Assembly: GCA_002774315.1 (NCBI GenBank) | Contig: PEYP01000103.1 | Coordinates: 1-9,988 of the forward strand | Length of the DNA: 9,988 nt | Reading direction: 5' to 3' | Source of the DNA: Candidatus Stahliibacteriota bacterium CG08_land_8_20_14_0_20_40_26 | Lineage (GTDB): Bacteria > Hydrothermota > UBA3073 | The notes under the pieces: model-generated | Told to the model about the DNA's origin: nothing | Database searches by the model: none | What the model saw: the letters and a program-made list of their open reading frames with translations, nothing else | Shown: positions 1-6,186 of the stretch, one piece after another | How the letters are laid out: each line of letters opens with the position of its first letter | Position numbering within the stretch: position 1 is the first letter of the stretch | Position numbers and translations under genes: made by a program

Positions 1-369
1 AATGGGGTAAAGAGGTGCAATACCAACGCCGCCACCAACACAAACCACCGTACCGTAATGTTCAATTTCAGTAGGCTTACCCAGCGGGCCGATAACATCT
101 TGTAATCTATCGCCTTCTTTGAAGGTGCCGAGTTCCATGGTTGATTTACCAACCTCCTGAAAAATAATTGTTATTGTGCCTTTGACTTTGTTCGTATCAG
201 CAATTGTCAACGGTATACGTTCACCTTTTTCACTGTGAATTATAACAACAAATTGACCCGGCACTGCTTTTCTTGCAATACTTGGTTGCATAATTTCAAA
301 TAATTTATTTTCGGGTGCCAATTCTTCCTTGCGGACAATTCTATTGCTTTCTTTTTCTAAAATCTCCAT
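1..369 (-). CDS. nfnA: NfnA/SudB-type ferredoxin-NAD(P) reductase subunit, 3' end cut off by window edge
   Basis: The 123 visible residues are the N-terminal FAD domain and the start of the NAD(P) domain of the subunit called NfnA, SudB (sulfide dehydrogenase) or ferredoxin-NADP reductase subunit alpha. RIPLTIAD (51-58) is the flavin-binding motif, GPLGKP (94-99) is typical of the family, and GGGVGIAP (112-119) opens the nucleotide-binding fold. The start is the ATG at 369, followed directly by family-like sequence; the ribosome site before it is weak. In known systems this subunit pairs with a glutamate-synthase-like partner (NfnB/SudA), which would lie past position 1. It follows the flavoprotein gene by 99 bases, so it may supply that enzyme with electrons from NAD(P)H or ferredoxin; that is inference. 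A PyrK-like or other FNR-family subunit is the main alternative, but RIPLTIAD favours NfnA. Confidence 0.85.
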   Translation of the reverse strand, partial: MEILEKESNRIVRKEELAPENKLFEIMQPSIARKAVPGQFVVIIHSEKGERIPLTIADTNKVKGTITIIFQEVGKSTMELGTFKEGDRLQDVIGPLGKPTEIEHYGTVVCVGGGVGIAPLYPI

Positions 370-399
370 GGTATTTCTTTTTTATTGGGCTCAAGAAAA

Positions 400-417
400 G
401 CAGTGGCAAGCCACTGC
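400..417. repeat. Short perfect palindrome in the gap between flavoprotein and nfnA genes
   Basis: GCAGTGGCAAGCCACTGC has 8-base arms around AA. It sits in the 99-base gap. On the coding strand it is not followed by a T-run, so a terminator is unlikely. It resembles the other short palindromes of this window in size and position. Confidence 0.7.
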
Positions 418-468
418 ACTCCAAAGGCATAAATAAACAGAAAATGGCGAGTGGTCATTTGCTGCCCC

Positions 469-2124
469 TCAAAATACATCTATCATCCTCGCCAGCACTC
501 TCTTTCCCCTGTAATCAGGTAGAAGTATAGGCGCTTTTCTTTCTTTTGGTATTCCCGCCTCTTTAAGCAGTTTTACATACTTCTTCATATGTTCCAATGT
601 CAGTTTTCCCCTTTTCTTGCCCGATTTTACATATTCAGCAGTCGATATACCGGCTTTTCTTCCAAATACGATACAATCAAGGGTTGAATTTCCCATCAGT
701 CTGTTCTTACCGTGCACCCCACCGGACACCTCTCCTGCCACCCAGAGTCCTTCAAGGTTCGTCTTTCCCCAGGGGTCTGTTTCCACTCCTCCATTCTGAT
801 AGTGAAGCGTGGGAAATACTAAAACTGGATACTTTGCCATATCAATACCGAACCTTGCAAACATCCTCTTCATTCCAGGAAATGCCTTATCTACCGTTCC
901 TTTACCATTTTTAATATCAATGAGTGGAGTATCAAGCCACACCCCTCTCATGCCTGTAGGGGTTACAACACCCTTGTCCCTTACATAACATTCTCTTATA
1001 AACGCAGATGCCTCAACATCCCTTGGCTCAAGGGGGAATACAAATGCTTCCCCATCTTTGTTTACTGGCTGGGCACCCATGCTTCTGAGTTTCTCGGTAA
1101 GTAAAAGACCTATTATTTGTTGTGGATAGGCAGCGCCCGTTGGGTGATACTGGACCGTGTCTGTATCCCTTAATCGTGCGCCTGCACGATATGCAATAAC
1201 TACACCATCACAGGTAGCACCATAATGATTGGTAGTTGGAAATCCTCTTATATGGAGCCTTCCAAAACCACCGGTTGCAATAATCGTTGCAGTTGCCTCA
1301 ACTATTTTATACTCACCTGTCTCAAAATTCCAGAGAAGTGCACCAGTAACCCTATCACTGTCTGTAAGAAGTTCAATCACAGGTTCATATTCAAGAGATG
1401 GAATCTCCCTGCTTTTAAATTCATCTCTTATTACTCTAAGTTCCTCAAGACCGGTATAATCCCTACAGGCATGCATCCTCTTTCTGCATGTTCCTCCTCC
1501 CCATATCTCCACAAAATCCCCGTTCTCCTCTCTATCAAACATCGCCCCGAGGTCTATAAGCCAGTCTATTATGAGAGGAGCATCTTCTACCAGCGTCTGT
1601 AGAACATCCGGTTTATTTGTAAAATGTCCTCCTCCTAAAGCATCAATAAAATGTATAACAGGGGAGTCATTTTCCCTATCGGCTGCCTGGGTTCCACCCT
1701 GTGCCATAATTGAATTGGCATCGCCGTGCCGTAGTTTATTTACAAGAAGAATATTCTCCTTCGGGACACCCTGGTCATTCGCCCATATAGCTGCAGTTGT
1801 TCCGGCAAGACCACCACCTATTATCAGAATATCGGTGGTATAATCGGGCTTTCTAAGATCAATCTCCCCTTCCTCTATCAAGGGATATGCCTCAAGTAGA
1901 TCAGCTACCTCATTCGGCGCAATATCACCCTTGTTTACACCGATGTTAATTGCTCTCTTGCCTCCTTCTGCATAATCAGGGTGAACCTTTAATACATCCT
2001 CTCTTTCCTCCATCGTCATTGCCTTAGGAGTATAATCTTTCCTCTTCGCTCTTGTTTGTTCTACCACCTTTATCAGCTCATACATATACTCTGGATAACC
2101 TTCAATAAATTTTAGTTCTGCCAT
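469..2124 (-). CDS. frdA: Fumarate reductase/succinate dehydrogenase-type flavoprotein
   Basis: This 551-residue flavoprotein would interconvert fumarate and succinate. The FAD dinucleotide motif GGGLAG is at 103-108, AQGGTQAA at 141-148, HPTG at 327-330, TEKLRSMGA at 343-351, HYQNGG at 441-446 and NRLMGNSTLD at 474-483. H327, E344, R347 (the usual proton-donor arginine), H441 and R475 match the active site of the family, so it should be catalytic. Two things are odd. About 95 residues precede the FAD fold, where SdhA/FrdA proteins usually have about 10, and only about 65 follow the NSTLD motif, so the usual C-terminal domain is short. The histidine that carries covalent FAD appears replaced by N137. 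The start at 2124 is chosen for GGGAGG five bases upstream; an ATG at 2166 would add 14 residues that read through repeat sequence. Its neighbours are an iron-sulfur subunit and NfnA, with no membrane anchor in view. Confidence 0.85.
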   Translation of the reverse strand: MAELKFIEGYPEYMYELIKVVEQTRAKRKDYTPKAMTMEEREDVLKVHPDYAEGGKRAINIGVNKGDIAPNEVADLLEAYPLIEEGEIDLRKPDYTTDILIIGGGLAGTTAAIWANDQGVPKENILLVNKLRHGDANSIMAQGGTQAADRENDSPVIHFIDALGGGHFTNKPDVLQTLVEDAPLIIDWLIDLGAMFDREENGDFVEIWGGGTCRKRMHACRDYTGLEELRVIRDEFKSREIPSLEYEPVIELLTDSDRVTGALLWNFETGEYKIVEATATIIATGGFGRLHIRGFPTTNHYGATCDGVVIAYRAGARLRDTDTVQYHPTGAAYPQQIIGLLLTEKLRSMGAQPVNKDGEAFVFPLEPRDVEASAFIRECYVRDKGVVTPTGMRGVWLDTPLIDIKNGKGTVDKAFPGMKRMFARFGIDMAKYPVLVFPTLHYQNGGVETDPWGKTNLEGLWVAGEVSGGVHGKNRLMGNSTLDCIVFGRKAGISTAEYVKSGKKRGKLTLEHMKKYVKLLKEAGIPKERKAPILLPDYRGKRVLARMIDVF

Positions 2125-2129
2125 TTTTT

Positions 2130-2135
2130 CCTCCC
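2130..2135 (-). promoter_or_regulatory. Ribosome binding site deciding the flavoprotein start
   Basis: GGGAGG lies five bases before the ATG at 2124. This favours that start over the upstream in-frame ATG at 2166, which lies in repeat sequence. Confidence 0.8.
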
Positions 2136-2146
2136 TAATAAAGACA

Positions 2147-2241
2147 GTCATTAAGTTATTGGTCATTAGTCATTTGTCATCAGGCGTTGGTCATTAGTCT
2201 TTGGTCGTCTGTCTTCAGTCTTCGGTCATTCATCTTCAGTC
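2147..2241. repeat. Degenerate GTCATT-type tandem repeat between flavoprotein and iron-sulfur genes
   Basis: Irregular copies of GGTCATTAGTC, TTGGTC and CTTCAGTC fill the gap. On the coding strand the first copy, GGACTGAAGATGAATGACC, already contains the TGA stop of the iron-sulfur gene. The array stops just before the ribosome site of the flavoprotein gene. The related 8-base repeat at 6249-6288 shares the TCATTG core. Confidence 0.75.
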
Positions 2242-2991
2242 CTTCTCTCTTTCTCTGTCGGCATATAATTTTTTAAATTCTTCCATCGTAGCACTCAAAA
2301 GTTTCCGAAAATCCTTTTCGTATTTACCTTCTTTTACCTCCTTCACCCTTTTACTCAAACTCTCCGGACGCTTAGATCCGTATCGTCCAAACATCCTCCT
2401 TGCCAGCTGAGCCATATTATATTGCACGATCTCCGCAGGGCATCTAATTGCACAGAGACCACACTGGATACACTCAAAAGAACCCTCTGCAACTGCTGTA
2501 AAATCGCCTTTAATGGCTGCCTGAACATAGTCCATAACCTCTAAGTCCTGCGGACAGGCTTTTGTGCAGGTATTACACGATAAACATCTTGCAAGTTCTG
2601 GATAGTACTTAAAAAGTACAGACACATCGTATGGCTCCTTACCAATATTATAGGCAGCCTTTTCCGCGGGTGTAAACGGTATCTGAACAAGATACATTCC
2701 ATCTTCAACCTTTGTCTGGCACGCCATAGCGGTCTGGAGTTTATAATCACCAATCTTTCTAAAAACCGTAGCACAGGCACCACAGAATCCTGCCCTGCAT
2801 CCAGCAGACCTTATAAATCTATATCCCGCATACTCCATTGCTTGCATAATTGTCAGTCCAGCTGGCACCTTATATGCCCTTCCCATTATGTATATCATTA
2901 CCCAGTATTCTATATCCTTCTCATCAATCCCGGTAGTAACCGCCTTGTTTGCCTCGGCGATTATCTCCATAATACTCTTCTGCTTTTTCAT
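2236..2991 (-). CDS. frdB: Fumarate reductase-type iron-sulfur subunit with one [2Fe-2S] and two [4Fe-4S] motifs
   Basis: The 251 residues should carry electrons to the flavoprotein encoded next. An N-terminal ferredoxin-like domain has C65, C70, C73 and C91 in the CRAGFCGAC...C arrangement that binds [2Fe-2S] in SdhB/FrdB. A C-terminal domain has CLSCNTCTKACP (C136, C139, C142, C146) and CIQCGLCAIRCP (C174, C177, C180, C184). Both are full CxxCxxCxxxCP motifs, so two [4Fe-4S] clusters are expected instead of the [4Fe-4S] plus [3Fe-4S] pair of quinone-linked FrdB. This suggests a soluble partner in place of quinone. The tail after about 200 is charged and rich in lysine. The start at 2991 is set by GGAGG four bases upstream; the ATG at 3057 would add 22 residues derived from repeat sequence. 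A heterodisulfide-reductase-like TfrB is an alternative, but no CCG domain is present. Confidence 0.82.
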   Translation of the reverse strand: MKKQKSIMEIIAEANKAVTTGIDEKDIEYWVMIYIMGRAYKVPAGLTIMQAMEYAGYRFIRSAGCRAGFCGACATVFRKIGDYKLQTAMACQTKVEDGMYLVQIPFTPAEKAAYNIGKEPYDVSVLFKYYPELARCLSCNTCTKACPQDLEVMDYVQAAIKGDFTAVAEGSFECIQCGLCAIRCPAEIVQYNMAQLARRMFGRYGSKRPESLSKRVKEVKEGKYEKDFRKLLSATMEEFKKLYADREREKD

Positions 2992-2995
2992 AATT

Positions 2996-3000
2996 CCTCC
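2996..3000 (-). promoter_or_regulatory. Strong ribosome binding site of the iron-sulfur gene
   Basis: GGAGG, in CCGGAGGAATT, stands four bases before the ATG at 2991 and decides that start over the upstream one at 3057. Confidence 0.85.
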
Positions 3001-3021
3001 GGTAATTAAAATATGCTCTTT

Positions 3022-3214
3022 CGACGCTGATTTACGCTGATTGCACTGATTTTGCACGAATTGAATTCGTGCCTACAAGCACTGATTTACGCTGATTAAC
3101 ACAGATTCGTTTATTTCAAAGATATTTTCTTTATTTATCTGTGAACATCTGTGTTAATCTGCGTCTAAAAAACTCTTTCTTCTGTGTTAATCTGCATCCA
3201 GGTTGTCTGTGTTG
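3022..3214. repeat. Interspersed CTGATTTACG / CTGTGTTAATCTGCG repeats upstream of the iron-sulfur gene
   Basis: This is most of the 296-base gap (2992-3287) between the hydrogenase block and the redox block. Copies of ACGCTGATT occur at about 3024, 3034 and 3089. CTGTGTTAATCTGC occurs twice, near 3150 and 3182, and its reverse complement (GATTAACACAGATT) near 3093, so parts can pair. Related sequence lies in the 5' end of hypE and the 3' end of hypD. I see no gene in the gap and no promoter I would defend, although a promoter for the redox genes could lie here. Confidence 0.75.
3054..3072. repeat. Palindrome, copy 1 of the GCACGA...TCGTGC family
   Basis: GCACGAATTGAATTCGTGC has perfect 9-base arms around a single G and is followed by CTACA. 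Two other copies lie at 3221-3237 and 3264-3284. Confidence 0.85.
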
Positions 3215-3220
3215 TTGTTT

Positions 3221-3237
3221 GCACGATAAAATCGTGC
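3221..3237. repeat. Palindrome, copy 2 of the GCACGA...TCGTGC family
   Basis: GCACGATAAAATCGTGC has perfect 7-base arms around AAA and is followed by CTACA, as in copy 1. The inner arm and loop differ from copy 1, yet pairing is kept. Confidence 0.85.
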
Positions 3238-3263
3238 CTACATTATTTCACAACAAAATTGTA

Positions 3264-3284
3264 GGCACAAATTCAATTTGTGCC
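3264..3284. repeat. Palindrome, copy 3 (inverted), just past the stop of the HypB_AT gene
   Basis: The arms GGCACAAATT and AATTTGTGCC are perfect around a single C. GTA precedes the palindrome, the reverse of the CTAC that follows copies 1 and 2, so this copy is inverted. The arm change G to A (GCACGA to GCACAA) is matched on the other side. On the coding strand it starts four bases after the stop of the HypB_AT gene and is followed by TACAATTTTG, a poor T-run. It may act as a weak terminator, but its membership of a repeat family explains it as well. Confidence 0.75.
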
Positions 3285-3287
3285 AGT

Positions 3288-4010
3288 TTAATCCAGATTC
3301 GGGATTAGTTTATTTATATCCTCTACGAAAGAGCTCTTCAACAACTTATTCCTATCTCCCACAAAATCCTCAAACGACCTATCAAAACCTATTTCTCCCA
3401 AATATTTCACATCAAACGTTTCTATTTCCTGTCTTGTCCAGGAAGAGTTATTCAGTTTCATATTTTCAATCACACCGAGAATTGGAACGTGAGCCTCTTT
3501 TAGCATTTCCAATGTCTTTTTTACGGTTTCTAATACAACCTTTGATGGTGTAGTAATTACAAGAAATTCAACTCCTTTAAGCAACCTTATCACATCAAGC
3601 GTTGTATCTCCAATTCCAGGTGGCATATCAATAATTAAAAAATCCAGTTCCTCCCATCGTGTAATAGCCAGAAGTTCTATTATAGAATTAGAGATGTCAA
3701 TTCCCCTTACTGTTAAGGGATTTTCTTTGGCATAATATACAATTGACATAAACTTAATTCCATAAACCTGAGGAGGGAGAATGCCCCTCTCTTCCTCTGG
3801 ATAAACTCCTTTTATTCCCAATATCAAATGACAGGAAGGACCGTAAAAATCCAGATCTAATAATCCAACCCTGTAATTCTTTTTTGACAAACACAATGCT
3901 AAAGTAGAGGCAACGGAACTTTTGCCAATCCCTCCTTTGCCACCCGAAACAGCAATGAGTCTATCTACATTTTCTAACCTGTGGGCAATGATGTTTAATC
4001 TGGGATCCAT
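3288..4010 (-). CDS. hypB: MinD/Mrp-type ATPase beside hypA, probable ATPase-type HypB (HypB_AT) for nickel insertion
   Basis: This 240-residue P-loop ATPase has the deviant Walker A GGKGGIGKS (23-31, signature K25 and K30), the DLDFYGP switch (52-58) and Walker B LIIDMPPG (125-132). It lacks the C-terminal CxxC of Mrp/Nbp35/ApbC iron-sulfur carriers; its only cysteines are C40 and C60. From memory it closely resembles the Thermococcus kodakarensis HypB_AT in the N-terminal DPR, the PEEERG-x-PP stretch (71-80), YGIKFMSI (83-90), the RG-x-IS stretch (102-107) and ITRWEELDFL (116-125). HypB_AT is known to bind HypA and to help load nickel in place of the GTPase HypB. The position right after hypA, with no classical hypB in view, fits. 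The ATG at 4010 matches the expected N-terminus but has no clear ribosome site. A general Mrp-family protein is the alternative; I made no alignment. Confidence 0.78.
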   Translation of the reverse strand: MDPRLNIIAHRLENVDRLIAVSGGKGGIGKSSVASTLALCLSKKNYRVGLLDLDFYGPSCHLILGIKGVYPEEERGILPPQVYGIKFMSIVYYAKENPLTVRGIDISNSIIELLAITRWEELDFLIIDMPPGIGDTTLDVIRLLKGVEFLVITTPSKVVLETVKKTLEMLKEAHVPILGVIENMKLNNSSWTRQEIETFDVKYLGEIGFDRSFEDFVGDRNKLLKSSFVEDINKLIPNLD

Positions 4011-4095
4011 TACATTACATGTTAAATGTTTAATGTTTTATGTTAAATGTCCTGCCACATTACACCTTCCACATTCCACATCCCACATTCTCATT
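4011..4095. repeat. TTAAATG / CACATTC heptamer repeats filling the hypA-HypB_AT gap
   Basis: The left half repeats GTTAAATG and TTTAATG, and the right half repeats CACATTA and CACATTCC, so the two halves are roughly complementary and could pair in RNA. The order of parts matches the element at 7386-7515 and it has the same orientation. On the coding strand it contains the TGA stop of hypA and reaches the ATG of the next gene. Confidence 0.75.
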
Positions 4096-4501
4096 CCATT
4101 CCTTCAATAGATGCTATCCATACCCCACGGCCTTTTACTATTTCAAAGTCTCTACTTCCACACCCGGGACATTTCATATAAATATGTGACATCTCGGGTA
4201 TAAAATGTATCGATTCCACTTCCACATCGTCCAATCCGCACAACATATCACCAAATTCCCATTCTGTTGTGCAAACCTTACATCTCAGGACCGCTTTCTC
4301 CTTTTCGAACTTAAACTCCGTCTTCTTAAAGATAGATGTGGGTTTTATGATCTCCCGAAGGGCAAACTTAAATATCTCCTCGTCTATCTGTTGTAATTCA
4401 CCGAGTGTTATTACAACTCTGCTTATCTCTTTAAGTTTTTTTTCTCTCGACACCTTGACGGTGGTGTCTATAACTCCCTCTGCTAATGCCCATTCATGCA
4501 T
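4091..4501 (-). CDS. hypA: Hydrogenase nickel metallochaperone HypA, archaeal-like form
   Basis: HypA binds nickel and passes it to the large subunit of [NiFe] hydrogenase. The 136 residues start with MHEW, whose H2 and E3 bind nickel, and carry a zinc site of two CxxC pairs, C74/C77 and C111/C114. The pairs are 33 residues apart, longer than in typical bacterial HypA (about 115 residues). The insert holds IHFIPEMSH (98-106), which I recall from Thermococcus kodakarensis HypA. There the first histidine of this motif (H98) is the extra nickel ligand used in the complex with HypB_AT; here it is H99. The gene overlaps the FmdE-family gene by 19 bases, and GAGGAG lies about 11 bases before its ATG, so coupled translation is likely. 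The last codons (GGAATGGAATGA) merge into the repeat that follows. Confidence 0.95.
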   Translation of the reverse strand: MHEWALAEGVIDTTVKVSREKKLKEISRVVITLGELQQIDEEIFKFALREIIKPTSIFKKTEFKFEKEKAVLRCKVCTTEWEFGDMLCGLDDVEVESIHFIPEMSHIYMKCPGCGSRDFEIVKGRGVWIASIEGME

Positions 4502-4893
4502 AATTCAAATAACTCCTCTGGTTTCATCTTACATAATAAAGCGGCATCTTTAATGAGATTTTTTGATTTTATGGCAAGTTCAAAAATGTCTTGTTTCACT
4601 TTAAACCTGACCGATTTTCCATTCTTTCGATTATCAAACTGTATAATTGGAGGATTTGATGTCGATTTCTCTACTATTAAGTTACCTTTGCCCATGGTAC
4701 AACAACTTGAAGACTGTATTCCATCAATAATGCAGGTAAAAGGTTTTTGAGGGACAACAGTAACCTTACACTCAATATCCATAATACCCTCTGGATTAAG
4801 TATATTTACTGCATATAAACCCGCCTGATAACCAATAGCAAGGAATGGGCCCTCATGTCCATGGAACCTTATGGTTTCTTTATAAATTAACAT
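4483..4893 (-). CDS. FmdE-family protein, possible accessory factor of hydrogenase maturation
   Basis: The 136 residues match the core domain found in subunit E of formylmethanofuran dehydrogenase (FmdE, Pfam FmdE). An N-terminal HGHEGPFLAIGYQAG (11-25) and CIIDGIQ (54-60) followed by CCTMGKGNL (64-72) are the family signatures. H11, H13, C54 and C65 are likely metal ligands. The usual GHLCPG is GHEGPF here, so one common cysteine is missing. No C-terminal zinc ribbon is present, so it is a core-only form. Its start overlaps hypE by 7 bases and its end overlaps hypA by 19 bases, so it is made together with both. Being wedged between the cyanide enzyme HypE and the nickel carrier HypA suggests a role in maturation, perhaps in metal handling; no function is established from sequence. 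The start at 4893 follows AAGG closely. Confidence 0.82.
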   Translation of the reverse strand: MLIYKETIRFHGHEGPFLAIGYQAGLYAVNILNPEGIMDIECKVTVVPQKPFTCIIDGIQSSSCCTMGKGNLIVEKSTSNPPIIQFDNRKNGKSVRFKVKQDIFELAIKSKNLIKDAALLCKMKPEELFELCMNGH

Positions 4894-5912
4894 ATCCTTG
4901 GAAGTAGGGTTCCTACAGGCATATCTACAATTCTTGTTCCACCTATCTCAGTTCTAAGACACACTCTACCCTTTGGAGACTCAACTACCTCTCCAATGAT
5001 TTGTGCATCCCTGCCCAATGAATGGGCACGCATTGTATCAACGACAAAAGAAGCATCTTCACACCCGACTATAATAACTACCTTTCCTTCATTTGCAAGA
5101 TAGAGTGGGTCAAACCCGAGCAGAGAACATGCAGCTCTAACCTCTTCCCTTATCGGGATTGCTCTCTCTTCAATGAGAATGCCAAGATCTTTACTTGTCA
5201 CTATCTCGTTCAGGGTGGTAGCCAGTCCTCCTCTCGTGGGATCTCTCATAAATTTTATCTTCCCAGAGGCGGTTAAAACATGTGAAATCAAATCCGCCAG
5301 CGGTGCGCAATCACTCTCAATCTCTACATCCAGTCCAAGTTCTCCCCTTGCTGATATAATAGCAATCTCATGATTGCCAATCGGACCGTTTATGAGGACC
5401 TTATCACCAACTTCAATATCCTGTAGTAACTGGTAATAACAAACTCCAATCCCTGATGTATTGATAAAAATACCATCTCCCTTTCCATGTTCCACTACTT
5501 TTGTATCTCCTGTAACAACAAGCACCCCTGCATTTCGGGCAGCATCACCTATTGATTGGGTGATCTCATCAAGAGATACGCTGTTAAATCCCTCCTCAAT
5601 TAAATAGCCACAGGAGATATACAATGGCTTAGCCCCTACAACAGCCAGATCATTTACGGTTCCATACACCGCAAGTTTACCTATGTCACCACCAGGAAAG
5701 AACAGAGGCCTGATCACATAAGAATCAGTAGTAAATGCTAAATTTATTCCCTTTAAGTTTACAATAGCAGAATCCGTCAGTTCAGAAAGTATTGGATTTT
5801 TAAACCTGGCCAAAAAGCAATCCTTTATTAAATCATGTGTTAGTTTCCCCCCACTTCCGTGAGCTAACGAGATACGCTGATTACTGCTGATTTTTGGTTC
5901 GTGCTTCCTCAT
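4887..5912 (-). CDS. hypE: Carbamoyl dehydratase HypE (cyanide ligand synthesis)
   Basis: HypE takes a carbamoyl group from HypF onto its C-terminal cysteine and dehydrates it with ATP to a thiocyanate, the source of the cyanide ligands on the active-site iron. The 341 residues have HGSGGK (18-23), TTDSYVI (61-67), the PGGDIGKLAVYGTVNDLAV block (73-91), VTGDTKVV (133-140), DPTRGGLATTLNEI (224-237) and the C-terminal PRIC with reactive C341. Length is normal for the family. The start is uneasy: HypE normally begins just before ISLAHGSGG (14-22), but here 13 extra residues (MRKHEPKISSNQR) are read from repeat-like DNA and no other ATG, GTG or TTG lies before the conserved part. No good ribosome site precedes 5912. 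The stop overlaps the next start by 7 bases. Confidence 0.96.
   Translation of the reverse strand: MRKHEPKISSNQRISLAHGSGGKLTHDLIKDCFLARFKNPILSELTDSAIVNLKGINLAFTTDSYVIRPLFFPGGDIGKLAVYGTVNDLAVVGAKPLYISCGYLIEEGFNSVSLDEITQSIGDAARNAGVLVVTGDTKVVEHGKGDGIFINTSGIGVCYYQLLQDIEVGDKVLINGPIGNHEIAIISARGELGLDVEIESDCAPLADLISHVLTASGKIKFMRDPTRGGLATTLNEIVTSKDLGILIEERAIPIREEVRAACSLLGFDPLYLANEGKVVIIVGCEDASFVVDTMRAHSLGRDAQIIGEVVESPKGRVCLRTEIGGTRIVDMPVGTLLPRIC
5873..5904. repeat. CTGATTTACG-type repeat inside the 5' end of hypE
   Basis: TACGCTGATTACTGCTGATT followed by TTTGGTTCGTGC resembles the sequence around 3033-3072 (TACGCTGATT, CACTGATTTTGCACG, TTCGTGC). It encodes roughly residues 3-13 of HypE, a part not conserved in the family. 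Confidence 0.6.
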
Positions 5913-5978
5913 AGATACGCCGTTTTATATCCAATTTCTCTGCTCCAAAATTTACCAAAAAGCCCAACTTTATGATGA

Positions 5979-6165
5979 TAAATCCTAAATCCGAAATTCT
6001 AAAAACTAAACAATATCTAAATTTCAATTTCTCAAAATCTAGGCTTGTTTGGAACACCTGTCTGCCGACAGGCAAGATTGGATTTTAGGGCTTGGAATTT
6101 GTTTAGAATTTAGTACTTAGAATTTAGGAATTCAGAAAATAGGATTTAGAAATTAGATTTTATAA
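5979..6165. repeat. AT-rich composite repeat, copy X (inverted partner at 7753-7891)
   Basis: The first part (5979-6030) matches the reverse complement of 7840-7891 at 49 of 52 positions by hand count. The second part (about 6078-6165) carries CTTGGAATTTGTTTAG and further TTTAG-type units that resemble the reverse complement of 7753-7805. The two parts of each copy are themselves partly complementary, so the element could fold into a long imperfect hairpin. Confidence 0.8.
6057..6072. repeat. CCTGTC palindrome inside composite element X
   Basis: CCTGTCTGCCGACAGG has perfect 6-base arms around TGCC. Its GC content is well above the AT-rich element around it, so it looks inserted. Confidence 0.7.
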
Positions 6166-6186
6166 TTCTTACATTTTTTCTTCGTG

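Noticed and set aside
469..2124. L-aspartate oxidase (NadB) as the identity of the flavoprotein
   Set aside because: It lacks covalent FAD as NadB does, but the adjoining iron-sulfur subunit gene and the lack of NAD synthesis genes nearby favour a fumarate reductase-type enzyme.
3288..4010. Assignment of the ATPase as an Mrp/ApbC iron-sulfur carrier
   Set aside because: The C-terminal CxxC used to hold the cluster is absent, and position and motifs fit HypB_AT better.
5881..6075. 64-residue minus-strand frame starting MPVGRQ before hypE
   Set aside because: It runs through the CCTGTC palindrome, the AT-rich element and the 5' end of hypE in another frame. Nothing resembles a protein family.
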